Assembly (NCBI RefSeq): GCF_036227265.1
Contig: NZ_CP109446.1
Span: 4,163,001 to 4,227,000 of the forward strand
DNA length: 64,000 nt
Direction: 5' to 3'
DNA from: Streptomyces sp. NBC_01476
GTDB taxonomy: Bacteria; Actinomycetota; Actinomycetes; Streptomycetales; Streptomycetaceae
The notes beneath the pieces were generated by a model. The model was not told where the DNA came from, did no database searches, and saw only the letters and a program-made list of their open reading frames with translations. Below, one piece after another: positions 15,769 through 25,278 of this stretch (positions within the stretch are counted from its first letter, which is position 1; every line of letters starts with the position of its first letter). The position numbers and the translations under genes are program-made.

Positions 15769-18678
15769 TCAGCTGGGCAGCGGAAGCTCGAACCAGACGA
15801 CCTTGCCGACCGCCTTGCGGCTGGTCCCCCAGCGGCGCGAGAGATGCGACACCAGTGCCAGGCCGCGCCCCCGCTCGTCATCGGCGTCGGCGCGCTGCAA
15901 CTGCGGCAGGTTGTGGTTGTCGTCGCTCACCTCGACCAGCAGTTTGCCGACCCGCATCAGCCGGAGTTCCACCTCGTACGACGCGGCCTTGATCGCATTG
16001 GTCACCAACTCGCTGACCAGCAACTCCGCCGTGTCGCTGAGCCGTTGCAGACCCCACTGGGCGAGCTGGCGGCGGGTCAGCTCACGCGCCGCCGCCACTT
16101 CGCACTCGTCCAGACGCAGCGTCCAGCGGACGACGTCCTGCGGTGCGATGCCCTCGAACCGGGCGACCAGCAGCGCCACATCGTCCCTGCGGTCCTCCGA
16201 GTGCACCCGGGCGAGGATCTGCGCGCACACGTCCTCCGGGCTCTGGTCCGGTTCGATCACCGTCGCGCACAAGGCGGCGAGACCCGCGTCTATACCCTGG
16301 CCGCGTACCTCCACCAGGCCGTCGGTGCACAGCACCAGCCAACTGCCGTCCGGTACCGGGATCTCCACCGTCTCGAACGGCACCCCGCCGACCCCGATCG
16401 GCGCCCCGCCGGGGATCTCCAGCAGCTCGCTGGGCCCGTCGTAACCGGCCGCGAGCACCGGCGGGATGTGGCCGGCGTTGGCGAGGGTCAGGGTGCGCAG
16501 AATCGGGTCGTAGACGGCGTAGACGCACGTCGCCAGGTGATCGGTGCCGAGGCGGTGGGCCAGGTTGTCGAGGTGGCGCAGCAGCTGGGCGGGCGGCAGG
16601 TCGAGGGCCGCCATGGTGATCACGGCGGTCCTGAACTGGCCCATCACCGCCGCGGCCTGGAGCCCATGCCCCATCACATCGCCGACGATCAGGGCGACCC
16701 GGCCGCCGGGCAGCTGGATCGCGTCGAACCAGTCGCCGCCGACCTGGGCCTGCCGGTCTCCTGGCATGTAGTGGTGGGCGATCCGGACGCCGGGGATTCT
16801 GGGCGGGCGGGTCGGCATCATCGAGCGCTGCAAGGTGGCCGCGGCGCGCGATTCCTGGTGGTGCAGACGCGCGTTGTCGATGTGTGCGGCGCCGCGGCCC
16901 ACGATCTCGGTGGCGATGGCGGAGTCCCGCGCGTCGAACGGCCGGCGGCCGGGAGCCCGCAGGAAGCAGACCCGGCCGAGCACGGTGCCGCGCGCGGTGA
17001 GCGGCGCCACGATCACGGAGTGGCCGGTCAGCAGCGGGCCGAGCGCGGGCACGCCCAGGTCGGCGGCGATGTCCGGGGCCAGCGCCGGGTCCACCACCGG
17101 GACCAGCAGCGGGGCGCCCAGCCGCGGCACGATCTGGTCGGCGGTCAGCGTCAGCAACTCGCCCTCGGGCAGCGCCGTCTCCCACACCCCCGGCGGACCC
17201 GGGTGGGCGATGGCGACCCGGCGGACCAGCATCTTGTGCCCGGGCCTGTCCTCGGCGGGCGGCTCGGTGTCGGAGAAGAGCCGGTCCACCACGAGGACGG
17301 CGGCGACGTCGGCGAACCGCGGCACCGTCACCTGGCACAGCTCGCGGGCAGTGGTGTGCAGGTCGAGCGTGGAGCCGACCATCGCGCCCGTCGCGCGCAG
17401 CAGCGAGAGCTGTTCGTCGAGCGCGGTGCCGGTCGACGGACGGGCGTCGGCTCCCGGCGGCACGGTGGTGAAGGAAGGCGACGACAGCGGCGGGGAGAGC
17501 GAGGTGACCGAGGGCAGCGGCACGGCGGTCAGGGCGGAGGCGCTGGACAGGTCGGCCTGGGGCGGTGCGCCGGGCCGCTCGCCGGCCGCCCGCTCGCCGG
17601 CCGCCCGCTCACCGGCCGCGCCCTCGCGCGGTGGCGGCAGCAGCTCCCGGCGCACCGAGGGGGCGGTGGCGCCGGAGATCGCGGCGAACCGGGCGTAGTC
17701 GTGCGGGACGACCGGCAGCCGGGTGCCGCCCTCGACTTCGAGGCCGGGGTGGCCCAGCGCCGCGATCTGGCGCACGATGCGGTCGAGCCGGCCGGGACTG
17801 ACGCCGGGCAGCACGCTGGCGAGCCGGGCGGCCATCGCCTCGTCGGCCGCCGGATCGGCCGCGGGTGTCAGCACCGCGGCGACCGAGATGTCCTGCCGTT
17901 GCGGGCCCTCCGCGGTGTAGGGGAGCAGACGGCCGCCGAGGGCGATCCGCAGGCTGCCGGTGCGCAGCGGCTTGGCGTGCGCCGCGATGGCCAGCAGACT
18001 CCGGCCGCCCGGCTCCACCAGGCGGTACGTCCACCACAGCACGTCCTTGAGGACGCCGTCCCGGTCGGCCGCCGCCAGCGCGCCCGCCCACGCGGGGTCG
18101 GTGAGGTCGTCCAGCAGGTCGAGGGTGTCCTGGGGCTGCGCCGCCGAGCGGACGGAGGCGGTGGCGGTGGCCGGGGACGTGGCGGAGAGCAGGCCGGAGG
18201 CGCGGTGGCCGAAGACGTGCTCCCAGCGGTGGCCGAAGAGCTCTTCGGCGCCGCGGTTCCAGTACGAGACGCGGCCGTCGGGGTCGACGCAGAGGACGGC
18301 GAGGCGGACCAGCGCGGCGACACCGGGCAGCGGGCTCTTCGCGGCAGCGAGGGCAGCGGCGGTGTCCGGGACCGGGTGAGGGTTCGCGCGACCGGCCGGC
18401 GCGGGCCGCGCGGTGGGCTCCGCGGCGGGAGCGGGCACGGAGGAGGACATACGGGCGCGCCGGGGGGCGACGTGGTCGGCCGTGGGAGGGCTCTGCGGGC
18501 GCTCCTGGGGGCCGGAGCCGGGGCTGGGGCCAGGACCGGGGCCGGGCCTGGGGCCGTCCCGGGCCGGGACATCCGGGTGCTGGTGCGGCTCTTGTCCGTC
18601 GCGCTGTTCGTGGCCGACAGGGGCGTCGGTGTGGTGGTCTGCGTCGGGGGATGCGGTCTGGCGGGTGATCTCGTCCAA
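15769..18678 (-). CDS. SpoIIE-family phosphatase with PAS, GAF and HATPase domains
   Basis: The protein has about 969 residues. A Pro/Ala-rich N-terminus (1-120) leads to a PAS domain (about 130-240: VLCVDPDGRVSYWNRGAEELFGH) and a middle region with LPGVSPGRLDRI. A GAF domain follows (about 430-620), then a SpoIIE-type PP2C phosphatase (about 640-830: GGDWFDAIQLPGG, VGDVMGHGLQAA, CTDGLVEVRG). A C-terminal anti-sigma-type HATPase (about 840-969) shows ELVTNAIKAAS and ERGRGLALV. Such proteins act in partner-switching control of sigma factors, through a phosphatase and an RsbW-like kinase on anti-sigma antagonists. TTG 18678 is an uncertain start; later ATGs are possible. Nothing transmembrane is seen. 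Confidence 0.9.
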   Translation of the reverse strand: MDEITRQTASPDADHHTDAPVGHEQRDGQEPHQHPDVPARDGPRPGPGPGPSPGSGPQERPQSPPTADHVAPRRARMSSSVPAPAAEPTARPAPAGRANPHPVPDTAAALAAAKSPLPGVAALVRLAVLCVDPDGRVSYWNRGAEELFGHRWEHVFGHRASGLLSATSPATATASVRSAAQPQDTLDLLDDLTDPAWAGALAAADRDGVLKDVLWWTYRLVEPGGRSLLAIAAHAKPLRTGSLRIALGGRLLPYTAEGPQRQDISVAAVLTPAADPAADEAMAARLASVLPGVSPGRLDRIVRQIAALGHPGLEVEGGTRLPVVPHDYARFAAISGATAPSVRRELLPPPREGAAGERAAGERAAGERPGAPPQADLSSASALTAVPLPSVTSLSPPLSSPSFTTVPPGADARPSTGTALDEQLSLLRATGAMVGSTLDLHTTARELCQVTVPRFADVAAVLVVDRLFSDTEPPAEDRPGHKMLVRRVAIAHPGPPGVWETALPEGELLTLTADQIVPRLGAPLLVPVVDPALAPDIAADLGVPALGPLLTGHSVIVAPLTARGTVLGRVCFLRAPGRRPFDARDSAIATEIVGRGAAHIDNARLHHQESRAAATLQRSMMPTRPPRIPGVRIAHHYMPGDRQAQVGGDWFDAIQLPGGRVALIVGDVMGHGLQAAAVMGQFRTAVITMAALDLPPAQLLRHLDNLAHRLGTDHLATCVYAVYDPILRTLTLANAGHIPPVLAAGYDGPSELLEIPGGAPIGVGGVPFETVEIPVPDGSWLVLCTDGLVEVRGQGIDAGLAALCATVIEPDQSPEDVCAQILARVHSEDRRDDVALLVARFEGIAPQDVVRWTLRLDECEVAAARELTRRQLAQWGLQRLSDTAELLVSELVTNAIKAASYEVELRLMRVGKLLVEVSDDNHNLPQLQRADADDERGRGLALVSHLSRRWGTSRKAVGKVVWFELPLPS

Positions 18679-19056
18679 CGTCGGGCACCTGCGGTTCGGC
18701 GCTGAGTAGGGTCCTTCCTTCGCCTAGGCAAGCACGAAATCGTGGGCGGAGTCGACCGAATTGCCGGATTGCCGCCCGACAGTGGGAGTTTGACGGGACG
18801 TCCGCTGACGCCGAGCCGGCGGAGAAGGGAGCGGGCCAGGGAGCGGGCGGTGGGGGCAGTGGGGGCCGCACGCGGCCGGTTCCCCGGCCCGGCCCGACCA
18901 GGCGTCGGCGCTGCGGGCCTGTCCGGACGGTCCGCGGTTCCACGTGGAACATCTCCGGCAGATGGCCGGTGACGGTCCCGGGCCTCGGGGGCCGCTCGTG
19001 TGCGGCCGGGCCTGGTGATTGAGGGGTCGAGGCCGTACAGGGCCTAGGCTGTGCGG
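18679..19056. other. Gene-free region containing a parS-like site
   Basis: This is the spacer between the SpoIIE-type gene (minus) and the J-domain gene (plus). No credible coding frame is present. It holds the CACGTG-centred palindrome at 18936-18951 and, at its right edge, the promoter of the J-domain gene. Confidence 0.5.
18936..18951. promoter_or_regulatory. parS-like ParB-binding palindrome
   Basis: GGTTCCACGTGGAACA agrees with the published general parS consensus TGTTNCACGTGNAACA at 15 of 16 positions; only the first base differs. The core GTTCCACGTGGAAC is a perfect 14-bp palindrome in non-coding DNA. Streptomyces carries many parS sites around oriC, mostly of the GTTTCACGTGAAAC form, so this one is slightly off the usual genus form. 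Confidence 0.6.
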
Positions 19057-19057
19057 G
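19045..19057 (+). promoter_or_regulatory. -10 element of an apparently leaderless promoter
   Basis: TAGGCT at 19045-19050 ends 6 bp before GTG 19057, so transcription would begin at or next to the start codon. A TTGAGG at 19019-19024 could act as -35, with a rather long 20-bp spacer. No ribosome-binding site is present, which fits a leaderless message. Confidence 0.55.
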
Positions 19058-19875
19058 TGACGAACACCTCCGGAACCGAATCCTCGGCAGCCGCCTCCGC
19101 GCCCGCGTCGGACGCCGAGGACCGGCTGGCGAAGGCGGTGCGCGCCGCCGAACAGGCCCTCATCGAGTTCGAGATCGCGGTGGAGACCTACCGGGTCGAG
19201 GTGGAGAACTTCTCCCGGCTGCACCACCAGCGGCTCGGTCCGATGTACGCGCGGCTCGACGAGCTGGACGCGCTGATCGCGGAGGCCGTCGCGGCGCACA
19301 GCGGTGACCGGGCCGACATCGAGCGGGCCTGGGAGGCCAGGGCCCTGGTGATGCCGATGCCCGGGGTCGAGGAGCTGTTCGGCGGCCTGCTCGGATCGGA
19401 CGGCGTCCGGCCGGTGGAGGACCCGAACCCGCCGCGCCGGGTCCGGCCCGGCAAGGAGGCCCAGCGGCTCTACCGGGAACTGGCCCGCAAGGCCCACCCG
19501 GACCTCGCCCAGGACGAGGCCGAGAAGGAGCGCCGCAGTGCCTTCATCGCCCGGGTGAACGAGGCCTACTCCTACGCGGACGAGGAACTGCTGCGGGCGC
19601 TGGCGGAGGAGTGGGAGGCCGGGCCGGTACCGGAGGAGGAGCTGCCGGGCGAGGCCGAGGTGCTCTACGCCCGGCTGGAGTGGCTGGCAGAGCGCAAGGA
19701 GAAGCTGGCCGCGGTGGCCGCCGAGCTCGCGGACAGTGCGATCGGGCAGATGATGGGGCTGGCACCGGAGGATCCGGACGCGCTGCTCAACGAGATCGCC
19801 GAGCAACTGCTCACCCAGGTCGCCAGCCGTGAGGCCCGGCTCGCCGAGCTGGTCCGCCAGACCTCCGGCGGCTGA
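19057..19875 (+). CDS. J-domain-containing protein
   Basis: This 272-residue acidic protein has a long N-terminal helical region (about 15-90, coiled-coil-prone, RAAEQALIEFEIAVETYRVE). A central J-domain-like segment (about 135-190) has RLYRELARKAHPDL with the HPD motif and ARVNEAYSYADEELL. A helical C-terminus (about 205-272) follows. J domains stimulate DnaK ATPase; there is no Gly/Phe or zinc-finger region, so it is not a DnaJ chaperone proper. GTG 19057 is chosen from the promoter spacing; GTG 19051 is the alternative. The client is unknown. Confidence 0.82.
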   Translation: MTNTSGTESSAAASAPASDAEDRLAKAVRAAEQALIEFEIAVETYRVEVENFSRLHHQRLGPMYARLDELDALIAEAVAAHSGDRADIERAWEARALVMPMPGVEELFGGLLGSDGVRPVEDPNPPRRVRPGKEAQRLYRELARKAHPDLAQDEAEKERRSAFIARVNEAYSYADEELLRALAEEWEAGPVPEEELPGEAEVLYARLEWLAERKEKLAAVAAELADSAIGQMMGLAPEDPDALLNEIAEQLLTQVASREARLAELVRQTSGG

Positions 19876-20076
19876 GCGGACCGGGCCTCGTCGCCGGCCC
19901 TGTTTCCGTCCCTGTCGCAGTTCCCCTGAGCGTCCCCGTCCCGCTCTTGCCGCAGTGCTGCCGCAGGCGGGGCGGCCGGTACCGCGGACGGCTGAGGTAG
20001 CTTTTCTACGTTCCCTGTGAGCGGTCCGCGCCCGGCGCGGACCGCCGCTCTTGCCGTGTTCCAGGAGGCGCGTCCG

Positions 20077-20409
20077 ATGTTCCGCTCCCAGTTGCCCAGC
20101 GTGGATGCCACCGCTGTCCCGGCCGACGCGATCCTGCTCGACGTCCGGGAGAACGACGAATGGGCCGCCGGGCACGCCGAAGGCGCCGTCCACATCCCCA
20201 TGAACGAAGTCGTCACCCGAATCTCCGAGCTGCCCGAGGGCGGCCGGGTGCACGTGGTCTGCCGGGTCGGCGGCCGCTCGGCCCAGGTCACCCAGTACCT
20301 GATCGCCCAGGGCGTCGACGCGGTGAACGTCAACGGCGGCATGCTCGACTGGGAGGCCGCGGGCCGCCCGGTGGTGGACGGCACCGGCGCCGAGGGCTAC
20401 GTCCTCTAG
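20077..20409 (+). CDS. Rhodanese-like domain protein
   Basis: This 110-residue single-domain rhodanese has AILLDVRENDEWAAGHAEGAVHIPM, the active-site loop CRVGGRS with the catalytic Cys, and YLIAQGVDAVNVNGGMLDWEAAGRP. It probably carries sulfane sulfur as a persulfide; the acceptor is unknown. The start is ATG 20077 with AGGAGG at 20063-20068. An in-frame extension to 20017 has no support. Confidence 0.92.
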   Translation: MFRSQLPSVDATAVPADAILLDVRENDEWAAGHAEGAVHIPMNEVVTRISELPEGGRVHVVCRVGGRSAQVTQYLIAQGVDAVNVNGGMLDWEAAGRPVVDGTGAEGYVL

Positions 20410-20470
20410 ACGCCGTCAGCCGGGCGCCGTCAGCGGCCGCCACCAGCCGGGCCCCGGACGTGGGAGGCCG

Positions 20471-20538
20471 GAGCCGGGCGGACCGGCCGTGCGGCGGGTC
20501 CGCCCGGCCGGCCGTCCGTCCGGCGGTCCGCCCGGCTC
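20471..20538. terminator. Inverted repeat between rhodanese gene and paaE
   Basis: A perfect 14-bp repeat GAGCCGGGCGGACC at 20471-20484 pairs with 20525-20538. The 40-bp GC-rich middle can fold further. It lies between convergent genes, so bidirectional termination is likely. Confidence 0.55.
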
Positions 20539-20545
20539 GGGCGGC

Positions 20546-21634
20546 TCAGGCGTCGAAGTCGACCTCCACGACCTCCGTCACCGGGTGGGACTGGCACGCG
20601 AGCACATAGCCCGCCCCGGTCTCCTCAGGTTCCAGCGCGAAATTGCGGTCCATCCGCACCTCGCCCGCGACCAGCTTGGTCCGGCAGGTCCCGCACACCC
20701 CGCCCTTGCAGGCATACGGAGCGTCGGACCGGTTTCGCAGCACGGTCTCCAGGACCGACTCCCCGGCCGCCGCTGACCAGCTGCCGGCCCGGCCGCCGAG
20801 CGTCGCCCGTACGGTGCCGCCGTCGGCCCGTGGTCCCGCCGCCGGCACCGGGACCGGCGGCGGCTCGTCCACATGGAAGATCTCCTGGTGGACCCGGGAG
20901 CGGGGCACCCCGAGGATCCGCAAGGCGTGCTCGGCCGCACTCACCAGTCCCAGCGGTCCGCAGAGATACCAGCCGTCCACGGCCGGCACCGGCAGCAGCG
21001 CCGGGAGGAGCGCGGTCAGCCGGTCCGCGTCGAGCCGGCCCGAGGGCAGCCCGGCCTGCTGTTCCTCCCGGGAGAGCGCGGAGACCAGCTGGAACCGGTC
21101 CGGCCACCGGTCCTTGAGGTCCGCCACCTCCTCCAGGAACATCGTGGACGCGGCCGTACGGTCGCTGCGGATCAGGCAGAAGGCCGCCTTCGGCTCCCGC
21201 GCCAGCACCGTGCCGATCTGGGAGAGCACCGGGGTGATGCCGCTGCCGCCGACCACCGCGGCGAACCGCCCCGGCCGCGGTTCCAGCACGAACCTGCCCG
21301 CCGGGGGCATCACGTCCAGCACGTCGCCCGTCAGCAGTTCCTTGAGGGCGTACGTGGAGAACTCCCCGTCCTCCACCAGCCGCACCCCCACCCGCAGCCG
21401 GCGCGGCCCGGCGGTGGACCCGCCGGGACCGCCGGCCGCCGGCTCCCCGGGAACGGGGTCGCAGAGCGAGTACGTCCGCCGGACCTCGCCGCCGGCCACC
21501 CGGCGGCGGATCGCGATGTGCTGGCCCGGCGCGTAGCGATACGCGGCGCGGAGTTCCTCGGGAACCTCGAAGGAGATGGTCACCGAGTCGTCGGTGAGCG
21601 GGCGGACCTCCGCCACCCGGAGCGGATGGAACAT
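20546..21634 (-). CDS. paaE: Phenylacetyl-CoA epoxidase reductase subunit PaaE
   Basis: This 362-residue reductase passes electrons from NAD(P)H to the PaaAC oxygenase. An FNR-type FAD domain has RRTYSLCDP. The NAD-binding region has VVGGSGITPVLSQIG and WYLCGPLGLVSA. A C-terminal plant-type ferredoxin domain has the 2Fe-2S ligands CKGGVCGTC and a later Cys in VLACQSHP. Its ATG directly abuts the paaD stop, and GGAGGT precedes it. It is the last gene of paaABCDE. Confidence 0.95.
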   Translation of the reverse strand: MFHPLRVAEVRPLTDDSVTISFEVPEELRAAYRYAPGQHIAIRRRVAGGEVRRTYSLCDPVPGEPAAGGPGGSTAGPRRLRVGVRLVEDGEFSTYALKELLTGDVLDVMPPAGRFVLEPRPGRFAAVVGGSGITPVLSQIGTVLAREPKAAFCLIRSDRTAASTMFLEEVADLKDRWPDRFQLVSALSREEQQAGLPSGRLDADRLTALLPALLPVPAVDGWYLCGPLGLVSAAEHALRILGVPRSRVHQEIFHVDEPPPVPVPAAGPRADGGTVRATLGGRAGSWSAAAGESVLETVLRNRSDAPYACKGGVCGTCRTKLVAGEVRMDRNFALEPEETGAGYVLACQSHPVTEVVEVDFDA

Positions 21635-22246
21635 TCACACCTCCTTGAAGTGGTCGAACGGCTCGCGGCAGGACTCGCAGCGGCGCAGCGCCTTGCACGC
21701 GGTGGACGAGAAGCGGCTCAGCAGCCGGGTGTCGGTCGAGCCGCAGTGCGGACAGCGGATGCCGAGTTCCAGCGCCACCGGGCCGGCAGAGCCCGCGGGC
21801 GCCGCGGCGGCCGGGGACCTGTGGCGCGGGGGTGCCACCCCGGCCTCGGCGAGCTTGCGGCGGCCCTCCGGGCTGATCTCGTCCGTCGTCCAGGCCGGCG
21901 ACAGCACGGTACGGACCTCCACCTCGGCGACGCCGTGTGCCTTCAGCACCTCGGTGACGTCGGCGGCCATGGTGTCGATCGCCGGGCAGGCGGTCCAGGT
22001 CGGCGTCAGCTCCACCGTCACCCGGCCGGGACCGAGCAGCCGTATGCCGCGCAGCACGCCCAGCTCGGCCAGGGAGATCACCGGCAGCTCGGGGTCGGGC
22101 ACGGCGCCGGCCAGCCGCAGCAGCTCCCGCTCCAGTGCGGTCGGCGCGGCGGAGGCGGCCGTACCGGCTGATCCGGCTCCGGCTCCGGGTGCGGCGGGTC
22201 CGGCGGGAGCGGCCGTGCCGGCGGGTCCTGCGGGTGCGGTCACCAT
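21635..22246 (-). CDS. paaD: Phenylacetate degradation protein PaaD
   Basis: This 203-residue protein has an N-terminal Ala/Pro/Gly-rich extension (about 35 residues). A MIP18/DUF59-type domain follows (DPELPVISLAELGVLR, TPTWTACPAIDTM), then a C-terminal Cys-rich zinc-ribbon-like region with CPHCGSTD and CKALRRCESC. PaaD is thought to help Fe-S or metal maturation of the PaaABCE complex. The ATG overlaps the paaC stop by 7 bp; GTG 22243 is also possible. Confidence 0.93.
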   Translation of the reverse strand: MVTAPAGPAGTAAPAGPAAPGAGAGSAGTAASAAPTALERELLRLAGAVPDPELPVISLAELGVLRGIRLLGPGRVTVELTPTWTACPAIDTMAADVTEVLKAHGVAEVEVRTVLSPAWTTDEISPEGRRKLAEAGVAPPRHRSPAAAAPAGSAGPVALELGIRCPHCGSTDTRLLSRFSSTACKALRRCESCREPFDHFKEV

Positions 22247-23013
22247 GTCGCCCCCGGGTGGGCACGGTGCAGATACTGCATTTCGGCCAGCAGCCGCCCG
22301 AACGGCTCGGTGTGCACTCCCTGCCGGCCCGCACCGGCCGACCAGGGGACGTGGTCCGGCCCCTGCGGCACCGTCAGCGTGGCCCGCCGCACCACCGCGG
22401 TGACCCGTTCCAGCCACGGCTCGCGCAGCGCGGGCAGCTCCACGTCCAGTCCGTCGAGCGGCGCGAACAACTCGCCGGTGTACCGCCACAGGCCGTCCAG
22501 TGCTCGCTGCATCCGGCGGTGGCTCTCCTCGGTGCCGTCGCCGAGGCGCAGTGTCCACTGCTCGGCGTGGTCACGGTGATAGGCCACTTCCTTGACCGCC
22601 TTCGCGGCCAGCGGCGCGAGGGCACCGGACGGTGCGGCGGCCAGCCCGGCGTAGAGCAGCTCCTGATACACCGAGAAGTACAGCTGGCGGGCGATGGTGC
22701 CGGCGAAGTCCCCGCCGGACTGCTCCACCAGCTGCACATTGCGGAATTCGTGCTCCTCGCGGAGGAACGCCAGCTCGTCCTCGTCGCCGGTGAGTGACAG
22801 CAGGGTGCGGGCCTGGCCGAGCAGGTCGAGTGCGATATTGGTCAGCGCGACGTCCTCCTCCAGCACCGGCGCGTTCCCGGCCCACTCCCCCAGCCGCTGG
22901 GCGAGCACCAGGGCGTCGTCGCCGAGCGCCCGGGCGGCGGCCGCGGCGGAGCCCGTCAGGCCGGCCACTCCGGTCTCGCCGGGCGCCGTGCGGGATGTTC
23001 CGGTGGCGGTCAC
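22240..23013 (-). CDS. paaC: Phenylacetyl-CoA epoxidase structural subunit PaaC
   Basis: This 257-residue ferritin-like protein forms the structural partner of PaaA in the 1,2-phenylacetyl-CoA epoxidase. It contains LAQRLGEWAGNAPVLEEDVALTNIALDLLGQAR and the conserved helix KAVKEVAYHRDHAEQW. PaaC proteins have a degenerate di-iron site. Its start overlaps paaB by 4 bp. Confidence 0.95.
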   Translation of the reverse strand: MTATGTSRTAPGETGVAGLTGSAAAAARALGDDALVLAQRLGEWAGNAPVLEEDVALTNIALDLLGQARTLLSLTGDEDELAFLREEHEFRNVQLVEQSGGDFAGTIARQLYFSVYQELLYAGLAAAPSGALAPLAAKAVKEVAYHRDHAEQWTLRLGDGTEESHRRMQRALDGLWRYTGELFAPLDGLDVELPALREPWLERVTAVVRRATLTVPQGPDHVPWSAGAGRQGVHTEPFGRLLAEMQYLHRAHPGATW

Positions 23014-23314
23014 AGGTGCTTCACCCCTTCCGGGATCTCGTAGAAGGTCGGGTGCCGGTACGGCTTGTCGGCGGCGGACGCGAAGAACGGGTCCTTCTCG
23101 TCGGGGGAGGAGGCCGTGACCGCGGTGGACGGCACCACCCAGATCGAGACGCCTTCCGCGCGCCGGGTGTAGAGGTCACGGGCGTTGCGCAGGGCCATTT
23201 CCGCGTCGGGCGCGTGCAGACTGCCGGCGTGACTGTGGCTGAGCCCGCGGCGGCTGCGGACGAAGACCTCCCACATCGGCCACTCGGTGCCGGCCGGACC
23301 GGCGTCGCTCCCGC

Positions 23315-23318
<4 letters not shown>
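23010..23318 (-). CDS. paaB: Phenylacetyl-CoA epoxidase subunit PaaB
   Basis: This 102-residue protein is the small PaaB subunit of the multicomponent epoxidase. Typical sequence is [23 protein letters not shown] and [23 protein letters not shown], ending in [11 protein letters not shown]. Its ATG overlaps the paaA stop (ATGA) and its stop overlaps paaC, so translation is tightly coupled. Confidence 0.95.
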
Positions 23319-24298
<980 letters not shown>

Positions 24299-24417
24299 CG
24301 GATACCTCCCTCTCCATCACTGGGCCCGGCCGGCTCCGGGCGGCTCTGGTCCGTGCCGGACAGCTCGGCTCAGGCAGGCCGGCCCGGCCGTTTCCGTCGG
24401 TCCGGGCGTCCCGACCG

Positions 24418-24431
24418 ACCGATCGTTCGGT
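24418..24431. promoter_or_regulatory. TetR/PaaR-type operator upstream of paaA
   Basis: ACCGATCGTTCGGT fits ACCGA-N4-TCGGT exactly. It lies about 120 bp upstream of the paaA start. The same pattern occurs at 29261-29274 and 32071-32084. PaaR-type TetR regulators of phenylacetate genes in actinobacteria bind ACCG...CGGT palindromes. Confidence 0.7.
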
Positions 24432-24481
24432 TCATTCCATGGTCGAGGGCGTGAGAAGGGGTGTCAAGCCATTCCTGAGCC

Positions 24482-24490
24482 TGTGGATAA
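24482..24490 (-). promoter_or_regulatory. DnaA box
   Basis: The minus strand reads TTATCCACA, a perfect DnaA box, in the divergent paaA/DUF5819 spacer, 50 bp from the ACCGA palindrome. Confidence 0.55.
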
Positions 24491-24576
24491 CTCGGTAAGG
24501 TCACCGCCGGAGCTCCGGGTGGGTAGCGTGCTGCGCGGCAGCCGGGAGCCGGGCAGCGGGCGAGAGCGGAGAAACG

Positions 24577-25278
24577 ATGCAGTCAACGCAGGGGCCGCCG
24601 CCCCGGGTGGCGGCGCTGTCGCTGCCCGGGCGGATAGCCGTCGCGGCCACGGTCGGCGCCGTCACCGTGGGGGCGCTGCTCCATCTCGGCATGGTGTTCC
24701 TGCACGTAGCGCCATCGAACACGCTCAGCAAGGAACACGCGACCGCGGTCAACGACTACATCTACCCGGAGTTCGAGCAGAACTGGAAGCTCTTCGCTCC
24801 GGACCCCCTGCAGCAGAACGTCCACATCCAGGCCCGCGCCGAGGTGCGCAAGCCCGGCGGGGCCGTGGTCGCCACCGGCTGGGTCGACATGACCGGAATG
24901 GACATCTCGGCCATGCGCCACGACCCGATACCCAGCCACACCCAGCAGAACGAGCTCCGCCGCGCCTGGGGCTTCTACACCGACACCCATGACCAGCAGG
25001 AGCAGCCCACGGCGAGCAACCGGAGCGAGATCAGCCGCGAGTACCTCCAGCGGATCCTGCAGAAGCGTTTCGGTCCCCGGCTCAACGGCGGTGACGTCGT
25101 CCGCATCCAGGCCCGCGCGGCCACCACCCCGGTCCCGCAGCCGTCCTGGATCGCCGGTTCGACCGCCACGAGCACCCAGTACCGCGTGCTCCCCTGGTGG
25201 AACGTCGACAGCGCGCCTGCGAGCGGTTCCGCGCCCGCCACCTCGACCACGCCGTCCGGGCAGGAGACCGCCTCGTGA
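24577..25278 (+). CDS. DUF5819 family membrane-anchored protein
   Basis: This 233-residue protein has an N-terminal transmembrane helix (about residues 20-45). An extracytoplasmic domain follows, with YIYPEFEQNWKLFAPDPLQQN, the signature I associate with DUF5819, then a Ser/Thr/Pro-rich tail. The WxLFAPxP motif recalls partners of HTTM/vitamin K carboxylase-like membrane enzymes. Its stop overlaps the GTG of the HTTM gene (GTGA), so the two products probably act together. The biochemical function is unknown. The start is ATG with GCGGAG upstream. Confidence 0.85.
   Translation: MQSTQGPPPRVAALSLPGRIAVAATVGAVTVGALLHLGMVFLHVAPSNTLSKEHATAVNDYIYPEFEQNWKLFAPDPLQQNVHIQARAEVRKPGGAVVATGWVDMTGMDISAMRHDPIPSHTQQNELRRAWGFYTDTHDQQEQPTASNRSEISREYLQRILQKRFGPRLNGGDVVRIQARAATTPVPQPSWIAGSTATSTQYRVLPWWNVDSAPASGSAPATSTTPSGQETAS

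Noticed and set aside
15844..18705. A 953-residue open frame on the plus strand
   Set aside because: It is the exact antisense of the SpoIIE-type gene. It arises from high-GC codon use, and its product is low-complexity without any domain.
20017..20076. Longer N-terminus of the rhodanese gene
   Set aside because: AGGAGG at 20063-20068 lies inside this extension and is correctly spaced for ATG 20077.
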